DNA from: Planctomycetota bacterium
GTDB taxonomy: Bacteria > Planctomycetota > UBA1135 > UBA2386
DNA: 54,992 bases
NCBI GenBank assembly: GCA_016794035.1
Contig: JAEUHS010000132.1
Location: 1-54,992 of the forward strand
Direction: 5' to 3'
A program made the position numbers and the translations under genes. Positions within the stretch are counted from its first letter, which is position 1; each line of letters opens with the position of its first letter. This document shows, one piece after another, positions 1 through 7,217 of the stretch. The notes under the pieces are model-generated. The model saw only the letters and a list, made by a program, of their open reading frames with translations. It searched no databases and was not told the DNA's origin.

Positions 1-335
1 GTCCCAGACTGCTTGATCGTGTGCCCGCGATACGACCCGTGGATGCTGAAGCTGAGCGCAGATCCAGAAAGGTCCCAGGAGAACTCGAATCCACCCTGCC
101 CCACCGGCTTGGTTGCAACCACGACTTGCTTGGTCCGCGAATACTCAGACCACTTGCCTTCACCAAGGACCCACCACTTGGGGCCATAGTGGTACTTCAG
201 CTTGACGAGCTTGCCGACCGCAACGTCCCGACACCACGGCAGCTCCAGGCTCGTGGCGTTCAACTGGTCCACCAGCGACCGCTCGGCCGCGAAAGCACGA
301 GTCAGAGCCGCCCCAAGAGTGAACGAAGTAGTCAT
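1..335 (-). CDS. Partial hypothetical protein, cassette-like (C-terminus outside window)
   Basis: An open frame starts at the ATG at 335 and reads to the left edge without a stop, giving 111 codons, so the C-terminus is missing. A GGGAG lies 10 bases before the ATG. The visible protein is rich in aromatic and basic residues (for example KYHYGPKWW) and I recognise no family. By hand count its GC is about 61%, clearly below the neighbouring genes, which suggests recent arrival. It lies downstream of, and in the same direction as, the integron integrase, with an attI-like core site between them. I infer that it is the first gene cassette of an integron. An overlapping frame from the ATG at 345 is only 61 codons long and looks less protein-like. 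Confidence 0.6.
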   Translation of the reverse strand, partial: MTTSFTLGAALTRAFAAERSLVDQLNATSLELPWCRDVAVGKLVKLKYHYGPKWWVLGEGKWSEYSRTKQVVVATKPVGQGGFEFSWDLSGSALSFSIHGSYRGHTIKQSG

Positions 336-460
336 GCTTGGCCATCTCCCGAGTATGCCTGCGGTTTCATCGTTTGGGCAGCAGACAGTGGGAGCCCGCA
401 ACAACGACGCCCCGAAACGGCAGCCTATAGCGGACCGACTGCTCGATCAAGCTTCCGCCC

Positions 461-606
461 GCCCAACAAGTCTTCGGCCAACGGACCCATTCCCGCTGAC
501 TCGCCGGACAGGCTAGCGCCCCTTCCCGCGCCGACAACCCCCGCCGCAAGTGCAGCTTCGCGCGGGCCATCCGTCGCCCTCGTCGGTGCCGCGCGTGGTC
601 AGCTGG
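461..606 (-). other. Putative attI region with a GTTRRRY core site at 461-467
   Basis: Between the integrase stop and the leftward cassette-like gene, the minus strand carries GTTGGGC at 467-461, which fits the integron core-site consensus GTTRRRY. A second, degenerate copy (GTTGGCC) lies at 482-476. The position, about 140 bases beyond the integrase stop and 126 bases before the next ATG, is what an attI/first-cassette junction needs in an integron whose cassettes read in the same direction as intI. Core sites are short and can occur by chance. I found no full attC inside the window, because the cassette end is missing. Confidence 0.4.
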
Positions 607-1722
607 TCAGTCCATTTCCGGGTTTCGCGGTCTGACGAGGCGGTCTTGCTGCGTTGCGTCGGAGTCGGGCGGCAGCGGTGCGTGCGCGGTGGGGCCGAAC
701 GCAGCGTCTGCCCTTGGCGTCGACGGGGCCGCGCGTGCGTCGCGGCGTTCGGCTTCGACGAGGCCTTCGAGGGGGCTGCGCACACCCTGGGGGCCGCGGC
801 CGAGCACGTGGGTGTAGATCATGGTGGTGCGTACGTCACGGTGGCCGAGCAGCTTCTGGATGGTGCGGATGTCGTAGCCGTCCTCGAGCAGGTGGGTGGC
901 GAACGAGTGGCGCAGGGTGTGCGGGGTTGCGGGCTTCGACAGTCTGGCGAGGCGGACGGCGAGGTGCATGTCGCGCTGCACGACGGTCTCGTGCAGGTGG
1001 TGGCGTCGCACGTGGCCGGTCTCGGGGTGCGTGTAGGTGCGGGTGGCGGGGAACACCCACTGCCAGGGCCAGCTGCGGTCGGCGTTGGGGTACTTGCGGG
1101 CGAGGGCGTGCGGAAGTTCGACGTGGCCGGCGCCGCGGCGCAGGTCGGCTTCGTGTTGACGGTGCACGAACTGGAGATGGCGCTGCAGCGGTTCGTGCAG
1201 GGGTTGGGGTAGCAGGGTCTGGCGGTCGCGGTCGCCCTTGCCTTCGCGCACGGTCAGGGTGGCGCGGGCGAAGTCGAGATCTTTGACGCGCAGCTGCAGG
1301 CACTCGAGCAGGCGCAGGCCGGAGCCGTAGAGCAGGCTGCCGACGAGCCAGGTTGGCGGGGTCAGGTGCTGCAGCACGGCACGAACCTCGGCGCGGCTGA
1401 GAACGGTCGGCAGGCGCGGCGGGCGCTGGGCGCGCACGAGGCCGTCGAGCCAGGGCAGCTTCTGGTCGAGCACCTTGCCGTAGAGAAACAGCAGCGCGGA
1501 GAGGGCCTGGTTCTGGGTCGAGGCGGCGACCTTGCCCTCGTTGGCTAGGTGGGAGAGGAAACGCGCGACCTCGGGGGCGCCGAGTTCGTTCGGGTGCCGG
1601 AGGCCGGAGAAGTGCACGAAGCGTACGATCCAGTCGACGTAGGTCTGCTCGGTGCGGCGGCTGTAGTGCTCGGTGCGCAGGGTCCGGCGCACGAGGTCGA
1701 GCAGTCGAGGTGGGCTTTGCAT
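607..1722 (-). CDS. intI: Integron integrase (IntI-type tyrosine recombinase)
   Basis: This 371-residue tyrosine recombinase would catalyse attI x attC insertion of gene cassettes. The N-terminal SAM-like core-binding domain covers about residues 8-95. The catalytic residues are visible: R137 (in GSGLRLLE), H268 and R271 (in HTLRHSFATHLL), H294 (in LLGHRDV) and the nucleophile Y303 (in MIYTHV). Residues 205-226 hold the extra segment that separates IntI from XerC/D, with the signature YPNADRSWPWQWVFPA. The tail beyond residue 320 is longer than usual, charged and proline-rich. I chose the ATG at 1722 because the homologous region begins there; the open frame extends upstream only as low-complexity sequence. 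The cassette-like gene lies beyond its 3' end, the reverse of the class 1 arrangement. Confidence 0.9.
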   Translation of the reverse strand: MQSPPRLLDLVRRTLRTEHYSRRTEQTYVDWIVRFVHFSGLRHPNELGAPEVARFLSHLANEGKVAASTQNQALSALLFLYGKVLDQKLPWLDGLVRAQRPPRLPTVLSRAEVRAVLQHLTPPTWLVGSLLYGSGLRLLECLQLRVKDLDFARATLTVREGKGDRDRQTLLPQPLHEPLQRHLQFVHRQHEADLRRGAGHVELPHALARKYPNADRSWPWQWVFPATRTYTHPETGHVRRHHLHETVVQRDMHLAVRLARLSKPATPHTLRHSFATHLLEDGYDIRTIQKLLGHRDVRTTMIYTHVLGRGPQGVRSPLEGLVEAERRDARAAPSTPRADAAFGPTAHAPLPPDSDATQQDRLVRPRNPEMD

Positions 1723-1838
1723 GCGGGAAGGTGCACCGGGTGGCTCGGCGGTGGCAGGGAATCCGGGACCGGTGCGGCTGCGGTTGGTGTTCGCGCCATG
1801 CCCGCGGCGGCCGGCTGGTCGCTCGGCACCTGCGCGCG

Positions 1839-1844
1839 TATCGT
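1839..1844 (+). promoter_or_regulatory. Candidate -10 element (TATCGT) for a leaderless start
   Basis: TATCGT ends 6 bases before the ATG at 1851, which has no Shine-Dalgarno. The same arrangement recurs in front of several other genes in this window. No convincing -35 is visible. Confidence 0.3.
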
Positions 1845-1850
1845 GCTGCG

Positions 1851-2120
1851 ATGCCCAGCTACCGGCCGCAAGCGAGCGACACGACCGTGGCGGTCGACCG
1901 GTTCGTCTTCGCAGGCCTGCGGCGCATGAGTCCGGCCGAGCGGCTCGAACTCGCGGCGGCCGCCAGCCGGTCGCTGGAGCAGTTGGCGGTCGCGGGGCTG
2001 CGGTCTCGCTTCCCCGCTGCCGCCGAAGAGGAACTGCGTCGCCGGGCTGGCGCGCTGCGCCTCGGGCCCGAGTTGACCTGGCGTGCGTTCGGGGCCGCGG
2101 CCGCGGCATGGGTCGATTGA
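1851..2120 (+). CDS. Small conserved-type helical protein paired with a nucleotidyltransferase
   Basis: This 89-residue protein is largely helical and rich in Ala, Leu, Arg and Glu. It contains a segment of the form SPAERLELA, then RSRFP, then EEELRRRAGALRLG. From memory, proteins with this 'SPAERL...RxxxP...EELRRR' pattern commonly sit directly upstream of a GGS/DxD nucleotidyltransferase, as here; I know no assigned function. The gene overlaps the next start by 13 bases, so translation is probably coupled. I chose the ATG at 1851 because residues before it look random and a TATCGT lies 6 bases upstream. It could be an antitoxin-like partner, but that is inference. Confidence 0.6.
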   Translation: MPSYRPQASDTTVAVDRFVFAGLRRMSPAERLELAAAASRSLEQLAVAGLRSRFPAAAEEELRRRAGALRLGPELTWRAFGAAAAAWVD

Positions 2121-2694
2121 GTCCTGCGGACCCGGTTGCGATCGCGGTCCAGGTCGCCGGCGTCCTGGAGCGGCTCGGCGTGCGCTACGTGCTCGGCGGT
2201 TCCCTGGCCAGCGCCGCGTTCGGTGAGCCGCGCGCGACCCTCGATGTCGACCGGCCGCGGATCTCGGCTCGGCACAGGTCGCCGCGTACGTCGCCGCCGT
2301 CGGCCACGAATTCTCCGTCGATGCCGATCGGGTCGCCGAGGAAGTCCGCCGCCGCGGCTCGTTCCAACTCGTGCACCGTGCGTCGATGATCCGGGTCGAT
2401 GTGTTCGTGCCGGCGTGGCAGGGCTTCGATCGCTGGCAGTGGGAGCAACGGCGCCGCATCGAGCTCGGCGCCGGCGCCGCGCTCGACGTCACGAGTCCCG
2501 AGGCGATCGTGATCCAGAAGCTCGTCTGGTATCGCGCCGGCGGCGAGACGTCGGATCGACAGTGGCGCGACGTGCTGGGTGTGCTGAAGGGCCAGCGCGG
2601 CCACCTCGACCTGCAGGCGATGCGCGAACAGGCGGACGCGATGGGCGTCGCCGATCTGCTCACCCGGGTCTGCGGCGAGGCCGGGTTGGTCTGA
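2108..2694 (+). pseudogene. Nucleotidyltransferase (GGS...DxD type), interrupted by a frameshift
   Basis: Starting at the ATG at 2108, the first frame encodes a nucleotidyltransferase head with GGSLASAAFGEPRATLDVD, containing the GGS and DxD catalytic elements. After about 2250 that frame degenerates into Ser/Pro/Arg-rich sequence. The expected continuation (ADLGSAQVAAYVAAVGHEF, then FQLVHRASMIRVDVFVP and SPEAIVIQKLVWYR) lies in another frame and runs to the stop at 2694. The break maps to the GC-rich run at 2250-2262, just after the catalytic aspartates; one missing base would explain it. Either the gene is inactivated or the assembly has an indel. The intact protein would have about 195 residues. 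The family resembles the nucleotidyltransferases of MNT/AbiEii-like systems. Confidence 0.7.
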
Positions 2695-2767
2695 AGGCGG
2701 TCGCTGCAGCGGTCGCCGCCGGATCCGGCGTGCATCCGCCCCGCGCTGTGTGCGAAGCTCAGCGGCG

Positions 2768-3466
2768 ATGCCCGAACCCGTCGTCGCGCTGCGTGCCGTG
2801 CACAAGTCCGTGCGCGAAGGCGACACGGTGCGGCCGATCCTCGCCGGCGTCGACCTCGCGGTCGCGGCCGGCGAAGCGGTGGCGATCCTCGGCCGCAGCG
2901 GCTCGGGCAAGTCGACGCTGCTGAATCTCATCGCCGGCATCGACGAGGTGGACCGCGGCACGGTGCACACGGCGGGGCTCGACGTCACCGCGGCCGGCGA
3001 ACGTGCGCGCGCGGTGCTGCGCGCGACCAGGGTCGGCTTCGTGTTCCAGGCGTTCCACCTGCTGCCGACGCTGACGGTGGCCGAGAACATCGCGCTGCCG
3101 CTCGAGCTGGCGAAGGTGCCGGCGGTGAGCATCGCGCCGCGCGTGGCCGAACTGCTGCAGCGCATCGGGCTCGCGGACCGCGCCGCGGCGTGGCCCGAGG
3201 TGCTGTCGGGCGGCGAACAGCAGCGCGTGGCGGTGGCGCGCGCGGTGGCGCCGCGGCCGGCGGTGCTGCTGTGCGACGAGCCGACCGGCAACCTCGACGA
3301 CGCGGCCGCGGCGATGGTGCTCGAACTGCTGGCGAACGTGCGGCGCGAGGTCGGCTGCGCGCTGGTGCTGGTCACGCACAGCCGGCAGGCGGCGGCGTTC
3401 TGCGATCGCCGGCTGCGGCTCGAAGGCGGCGTGCTGCACGCGGAGCACGCCGAGGCCGCGCCGTGA
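2768..3466 (+). CDS. ABC transporter ATP-binding protein (LolD/MacB type)
   Basis: This 232-residue ATPase has every nucleotide-binding element: Walker A GRSGSGKST, the Q-loop region FVFQAFHLLPTLT, the signature LSGGEQQRVAVARA, Walker B VLLCDEPTGNLD and the H-loop LVTHS. The sequence around the signature and D-loop is typical of the LolD/MacB/FtsE group, which powers FtsX-type permeases that act on lipoproteins or other envelope substrates instead of transporting small molecules. It is the first gene of a tightly overlapping three-gene operon; its stop codon overlaps the GTG start of the permease (GTGA). The ATG at 2768 is preferred because MPEPVVALRAVHK matches the family start. Confidence 0.9.
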   Translation: MPEPVVALRAVHKSVREGDTVRPILAGVDLAVAAGEAVAILGRSGSGKSTLLNLIAGIDEVDRGTVHTAGLDVTAAGERARAVLRATRVGFVFQAFHLLPTLTVAENIALPLELAKVPAVSIAPRVAELLQRIGLADRAAAWPEVLSGGEQQRVAVARAVAPRPAVLLCDEPTGNLDDAAAAMVLELLANVRREVGCALVLVTHSRQAAAFCDRRLRLEGGVLHAEHAEAAP

Positions 3467-6018
3467 GGCTGCTGCTGCGCCAGGGGCTGCGGCACCACGC
3501 GCGGCACCCGCTGCAGACGTTGCTGACGCTGCTCGGCATCGCCGCGGGCACGGCGCTGTTGTGCGCGATGCAGCTCGCGCAGCGCAGCGCCGAGCAGTCG
3601 TTCGACCTGGCGCTGGAGACGGTCGCCGGCAGCGCGACGCACGTCGTCACCGGCGGTCCCGCGGGGCTGCCGGTCGCCGGCTACGCGGCGTTGCGCGCGC
3701 GGCTCGGCGGCCGCTCGGTGGCGCCGTCGCTGCGCGCGGTGGTGCGCGTGACGGGTCGCGGCGAACGCATCGTGCTGCGCGCGTTCGGCATCGACCCGCT
3801 GGCCGACGCGGACCTGCGGCCGTGGGCGGGCGTCGCCGGCGATGCGCCCGAACCGGTGCCGGTCGGGCCGCTGCTGACGACGCCGGGCGGCTTCGTCGCG
3901 ACGGCGGCGCTGCTGCAGCGGCTCGGCGTCGCCGCCGGGGACACGCTGCCGCTGTCGATCGGTGGGCGGCCGGTGGCGGCGCAGTGCCTCGGCGCGATCG
4001 CGCCGCCGCCGGTGGTGGCCGCAGGGCTCGCCGACGTGCTGCTGGTCGACATCGCCACGGCGCAGGAGTGGACCGGACGGCTCGACGCCGTCGACCGGCT
4101 CGACCTGCGGCTCGCCGCGGCGGCGGTTCCGGCGGCGCAGGCGGCGGTGCGCGACGTGTTCGGCGCGGGCGCGCGGTTCGAGGCCGCCGGCGCGCGCCGC
4201 GGCGGCCTCGCCCAGCTGGCGCGCGGCTTCCGCATCAACCTGACGGCGCTGAGCCTGCTGTCGCTGCTGGTCGGTGCGTTCCTGGTGCACGAGACGATGC
4301 GGCTGTCGGTGGTCGCGCGGCGGCCGCAGTTCGGCGTGCTGCGCGCGCTCGGCGCGTCGGGCCGCGGGCTCGGCGCCGCGGTCGCGACCGAGGCCGGCCT
4401 GCTCGGGCTGGTCGGCAGCGGGCTCGGCGCCGTGTTCGGCATCGCCGCCGCGCGGCTGCTGCTCGGCCCGTTGGTGCAGTCGCTGAACGACCACTACGCG
4501 ACGTTCTCGCCGCACGGGCTGGCGGTCGATCCGTGGACGCTGGTCGGCGTCGCGGTGCTCGGCACCGTCGTCGCGCTGCTGGCGGGTCTCGGCCCGGCGC
4601 GCGCCGCGGCGCGGGTGTCGGCGCGCGAGGTGCTGGTGCCGGCGCGCAGCGGCGAACGCGCGCGCGTGCCGCCGCTGGTGCTGGTCGCGGTGCCGGCCGC
4701 GATCGGCGCGCTGCTGCTGGCGACGGTCGGCGACCGGCTGGTGCAGGCCTACCTCGGCGTGCTGCTGCTGCTGGTCGCCGCGGTGCTCGCGGTGCCGTCG
4801 GTGCTCGCCGTGCTGCTGGCGGTCGCGGCGCGGCTCACCGCGCGCCGCGGTCCGTTCGTGCGCTACGTCGTGCGCAGCACCGCCGCGGCGCGCGCGCACC
4901 TGTCGCTGCCGGTCGCGGCGATGGTGCTCGCGGTCGCGACCACGATCGGCATCGCCACGCTGGTCACGAGCTTCCGCGACAGCGTCGCCGGCTGGCTCGG
5001 CCAGGTGCTGCCCGGCGACGTCTACGTGTCGGTGCCCGGCGGCGTCGACGAGCGCGGCGCCGCGATCGACCCGGCGATCCTCGCGGCGCTGCGCCAGGTT
5101 CCCGAGGTAACCGGCGTGACGAGCTACCGGCGCACGTCGTTGCCGCTGCGCGGCGGCAGCGGCAGCGGCGAGATCGACCTGGTCGGCGTGCAGGCGACGC
5201 CGGCGTTCGTGGCGGCGTTCCCGCTGCTGCAGGGCGACGACGCGCGTGGCCGCGGCGCGCTGGCCGCCGACGACGCGGTCTGGGTGTCCGAGCCGCTGGC
5301 GTTCCGCTGGGGGCTGCGCCGCGGCGACACGCTGACCGTGACGACGCCGCGCGGCGACGTCGAGGTGCCGATCGCCGCGACCTACCGCGACTACAGCAAC
5401 GAGCGCGGCGAAGTGCTGGTCGGCGCCGGGTGGTGCGCGCAGCACCTCGGCGTCGGCGTGACCGCGCTCGGCGTCGAGGTGGCGCCGGGCGCCGATCCGG
5501 TCGTCGTCGCGCAGGAGCTGCAGCGGCGCGCGGCGGCGGCCGCGGACCAGGCGGTCGCCGTGCAGGCGCAGCGCTCGCTGCGCACGTCGTCGCTGGCGGT
5601 GTTCGACCGCACCTTCGCGATCACCGGCGTGATGCGGCTGCTGGTGCTGGCGGTGGCGTTCTTCGGCATCTACGCGGCGTTCGCGGCGCTGCAGCTCGAA
5701 CGCGGCGGCGAGGTCGGCCTGCTGCGCTGCCTCGGCGCGCGGCCGCTGCACATCGGCGGCGTCGTGATCGGCCAGACCGCACTGCTGGGCGTGGCGACCT
5801 GCACGATGGCGGTGCCGCTCGGCATGCTGCTCGGCCACGTGCTCGCAGACGTGATCAACCGCGTGTCGTTCGGCTGGACGCTGGTCACCGTCGCGGTGCC
5901 GCCGGCCGCCGTGCTGCAAGCGTGCCTGCTGGCGCTGGCCGCGGCGCTGCTGGCGGGCGTGCAGCCGGCGCGGCGCTTCGCGCGCATGCGGCCGGTCGAC
6001 GCGCTGCGGGAGGCATGA
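3463..6018 (+). CDS. FtsX-like ABC transporter permease, two-repeat type
   Basis: This is an 851-residue inner-membrane protein. A first membrane segment (about residues 18-38) is followed by an extracytoplasmic domain, then a block of hydrophobic segments (about 255-505). A second extracytoplasmic domain and three more segments follow near the C-terminus, each of the last blocks resembling an FtsX domain. The double arrangement, about ten membrane segments in all, is typical of the large permeases that partner LolD-like ATPases. The start is the GTG at 3463, which overlaps the ATPase stop by 4 bases; the downstream AttH-like gene overlaps its own stop in the same way (ATGA). Strict coupling implies a stoichiometric complex. 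The context suggests an AttEFGH-like export or lipid/envelope system with the attF and attG functions in one protein (inference). Confidence 0.85.
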   Translation: MRLLLRQGLRHHARHPLQTLLTLLGIAAGTALLCAMQLAQRSAEQSFDLALETVAGSATHVVTGGPAGLPVAGYAALRARLGGRSVAPSLRAVVRVTGRGERIVLRAFGIDPLADADLRPWAGVAGDAPEPVPVGPLLTTPGGFVATAALLQRLGVAAGDTLPLSIGGRPVAAQCLGAIAPPPVVAAGLADVLLVDIATAQEWTGRLDAVDRLDLRLAAAAVPAAQAAVRDVFGAGARFEAAGARRGGLAQLARGFRINLTALSLLSLLVGAFLVHETMRLSVVARRPQFGVLRALGASGRGLGAAVATEAGLLGLVGSGLGAVFGIAAARLLLGPLVQSLNDHYATFSPHGLAVDPWTLVGVAVLGTVVALLAGLGPARAAARVSAREVLVPARSGERARVPPLVLVAVPAAIGALLLATVGDRLVQAYLGVLLLLVAAVLAVPSVLAVLLAVAARLTARRGPFVRYVVRSTAAARAHLSLPVAAMVLAVATTIGIATLVTSFRDSVAGWLGQVLPGDVYVSVPGGVDERGAAIDPAILAALRQVPEVTGVTSYRRTSLPLRGGSGSGEIDLVGVQATPAFVAAFPLLQGDDARGRGALAADDAVWVSEPLAFRWGLRRGDTLTVTTPRGDVEVPIAATYRDYSNERGEVLVGAGWCAQHLGVGVTALGVEVAPGADPVVVAQELQRRAAAAADQAVAVQAQRSLRTSSLAVFDRTFAITGVMRLLVLAVAFFGIYAAFAALQLERGGEVGLLRCLGARPLHIGGVVIGQTALLGVATCTMAVPLGMLLGHVLADVINRVSFGWTLVTVAVPPAAVLQACLLALAAALLAGVQPARRFARMRPVDALREA

Positions 6019-7175
6019 CCATGCGGCCTCGTCTCGCCTGGCTGGTTCTCGCCCTGCTCGCCGCCGCCTGCGGCGACGCCGCGCCGACGGCCGGACCCGC
6101 GCCGCTGGCGCTGCAGCAGGTGCTCGGTGGCGGCGGCGACCTCGCGGGCTTCGCGCGCGCGACCGAGCCACCCGAGCTGGTGTTCCCGCGCGACCACGGC
6201 GCGCACCCGGCGTTCCGCACCGAGTGGTGGTACGTGACCGGCAACCTCGACGCCGAGGGCGGCCGCCGCTTCGGCGTGCAGCTGGTGTTCTTCCGCCAGG
6301 CGCTGGCCGCGAACGTGCCCGAACGCGAGGCGTCGCTGGCCGCGCGCGACGTGATCCTCGCGCACGCGGCGGTCACCGACGTCGACGGCGGCACGTTCCA
6401 CGCCGACGAACGCATGGCGCGCGCCGCCGCCGGGCTCGGTGAGGTCGACGGTGGCGGCGATGGCCCGTTCCGCATCGTCTGCGCCGACTGGTCGGCGACC
6501 GCGGCCGCTGACGGCGATGGCTTCCTGCCGCTGGCGTTGCGCGCCGCGTCGCGCACGTTCGCGTTCGACCTGCGCCTCGCGCCCGGGAAACCGCCGGTGC
6601 GGCAGGGCGTGCGTGGCCTGAGCCAGAAGAGCGACGAGCCGGGCAACGCATCGATCTACTACTCGCTGACGCGGCTGCCGATCGACGGCGTGATCACGGT
6701 CGGCGGCGAACGGCACGACGTGCGCGGCCTCGCATGGGTCGATCGCGAGTGGTCGACGGCGGCGCTCGGCGCGGGCCAGGTCGGCTGGGACTGGTTCTCG
6801 CTGCAGCTCGACGACGGCGCCGACCTGATGTGGTACCAGCTGCGCCGTGCCGACGGCACGGTCGATCGCTGGAGCCGCGGCAGCCTCGTCGGGGCGGACG
6901 GCACGGTCACACCGCTCCTGCCCGCGACCACGACGGCGACGCCGAGCGGCAGCTGGACCGCGGCCGACGGCCGCGCGCGCTACCCGGCGCGCTTTCGCCT
7001 CGTCGGCACCGCGCCGGCGTTCGACCTCGAGGTCACGCCGCTGCTGGCCGACCAGGAGCTGCAGGTGCTGGTGCGCTACTGGGAAGGCGCGGTCGCCGTG
7101 CGCGGCACGCGCGACGGCGCGCCGGTCACCGGGCGCGGCTACCTGGAGCTGACCGGCTACACGCTGCCGCCGTAG
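6015..7175 (+). CDS. AttH/CrtC-like lipocalin-fold lipoprotein
   Basis: The protein has 386 residues with a lipoprotein signal (VLALLAAACGDA). The mature part contains the hallmark FRTEWWYVTGNL and a later WVDREWS of the AttH/CrtC family, twin lipocalin-like domains that include hydroxyneurosporene synthase. No carotenoid gene is nearby, so a role as the substrate-binding or modifying partner of the adjacent LolD/FtsX-type transporter is more likely, as in Agrobacterium-type attEFGH operons. The ATG at 6015 overlaps the permease stop by 4 bases. An internal ATG at 6021 is an alternative start two codons later. Family assignment is firm; the substrate is unknown. Confidence 0.82.
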   Translation: MTMRPRLAWLVLALLAAACGDAAPTAGPAPLALQQVLGGGGDLAGFARATEPPELVFPRDHGAHPAFRTEWWYVTGNLDAEGGRRFGVQLVFFRQALAANVPEREASLAARDVILAHAAVTDVDGGTFHADERMARAAAGLGEVDGGGDGPFRIVCADWSATAAADGDGFLPLALRAASRTFAFDLRLAPGKPPVRQGVRGLSQKSDEPGNASIYYSLTRLPIDGVITVGGERHDVRGLAWVDREWSTAALGAGQVGWDWFSLQLDDGADLMWYQLRRADGTVDRWSRGSLVGADGTVTPLLPATTTATPSGSWTAADGRARYPARFRLVGTAPAFDLEVTPLLADQELQVLVRYWEGAVAVRGTRDGAPVTGRGYLELTGYTLPP

Positions 7176-7217
7176 CCGCTTGACGGCCGTGCACGCGGCT
7201 CCGAGCATCCCGGTGCC

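Noticed and set aside
160..345. 61-codon frame from the ATG at 345 on the minus strand
   Set aside because: The frame starting at 335 stays open to the window edge and reads as a more normal protein, and the two overlap.
1723..2109. N-terminal extension of the integrase frame
   Set aside because: The extra residues are Arg/Pro/Ala-rich and the tyrosine recombinase core-binding domain begins at the ATG at 1722.
6015..7175. Carotenoid 1,2-hydratase function for the CrtC-like protein
   Set aside because: It is a lipoprotein encoded in a transporter operon and no carotenoid gene is nearby, so an AttH-like role is more likely.
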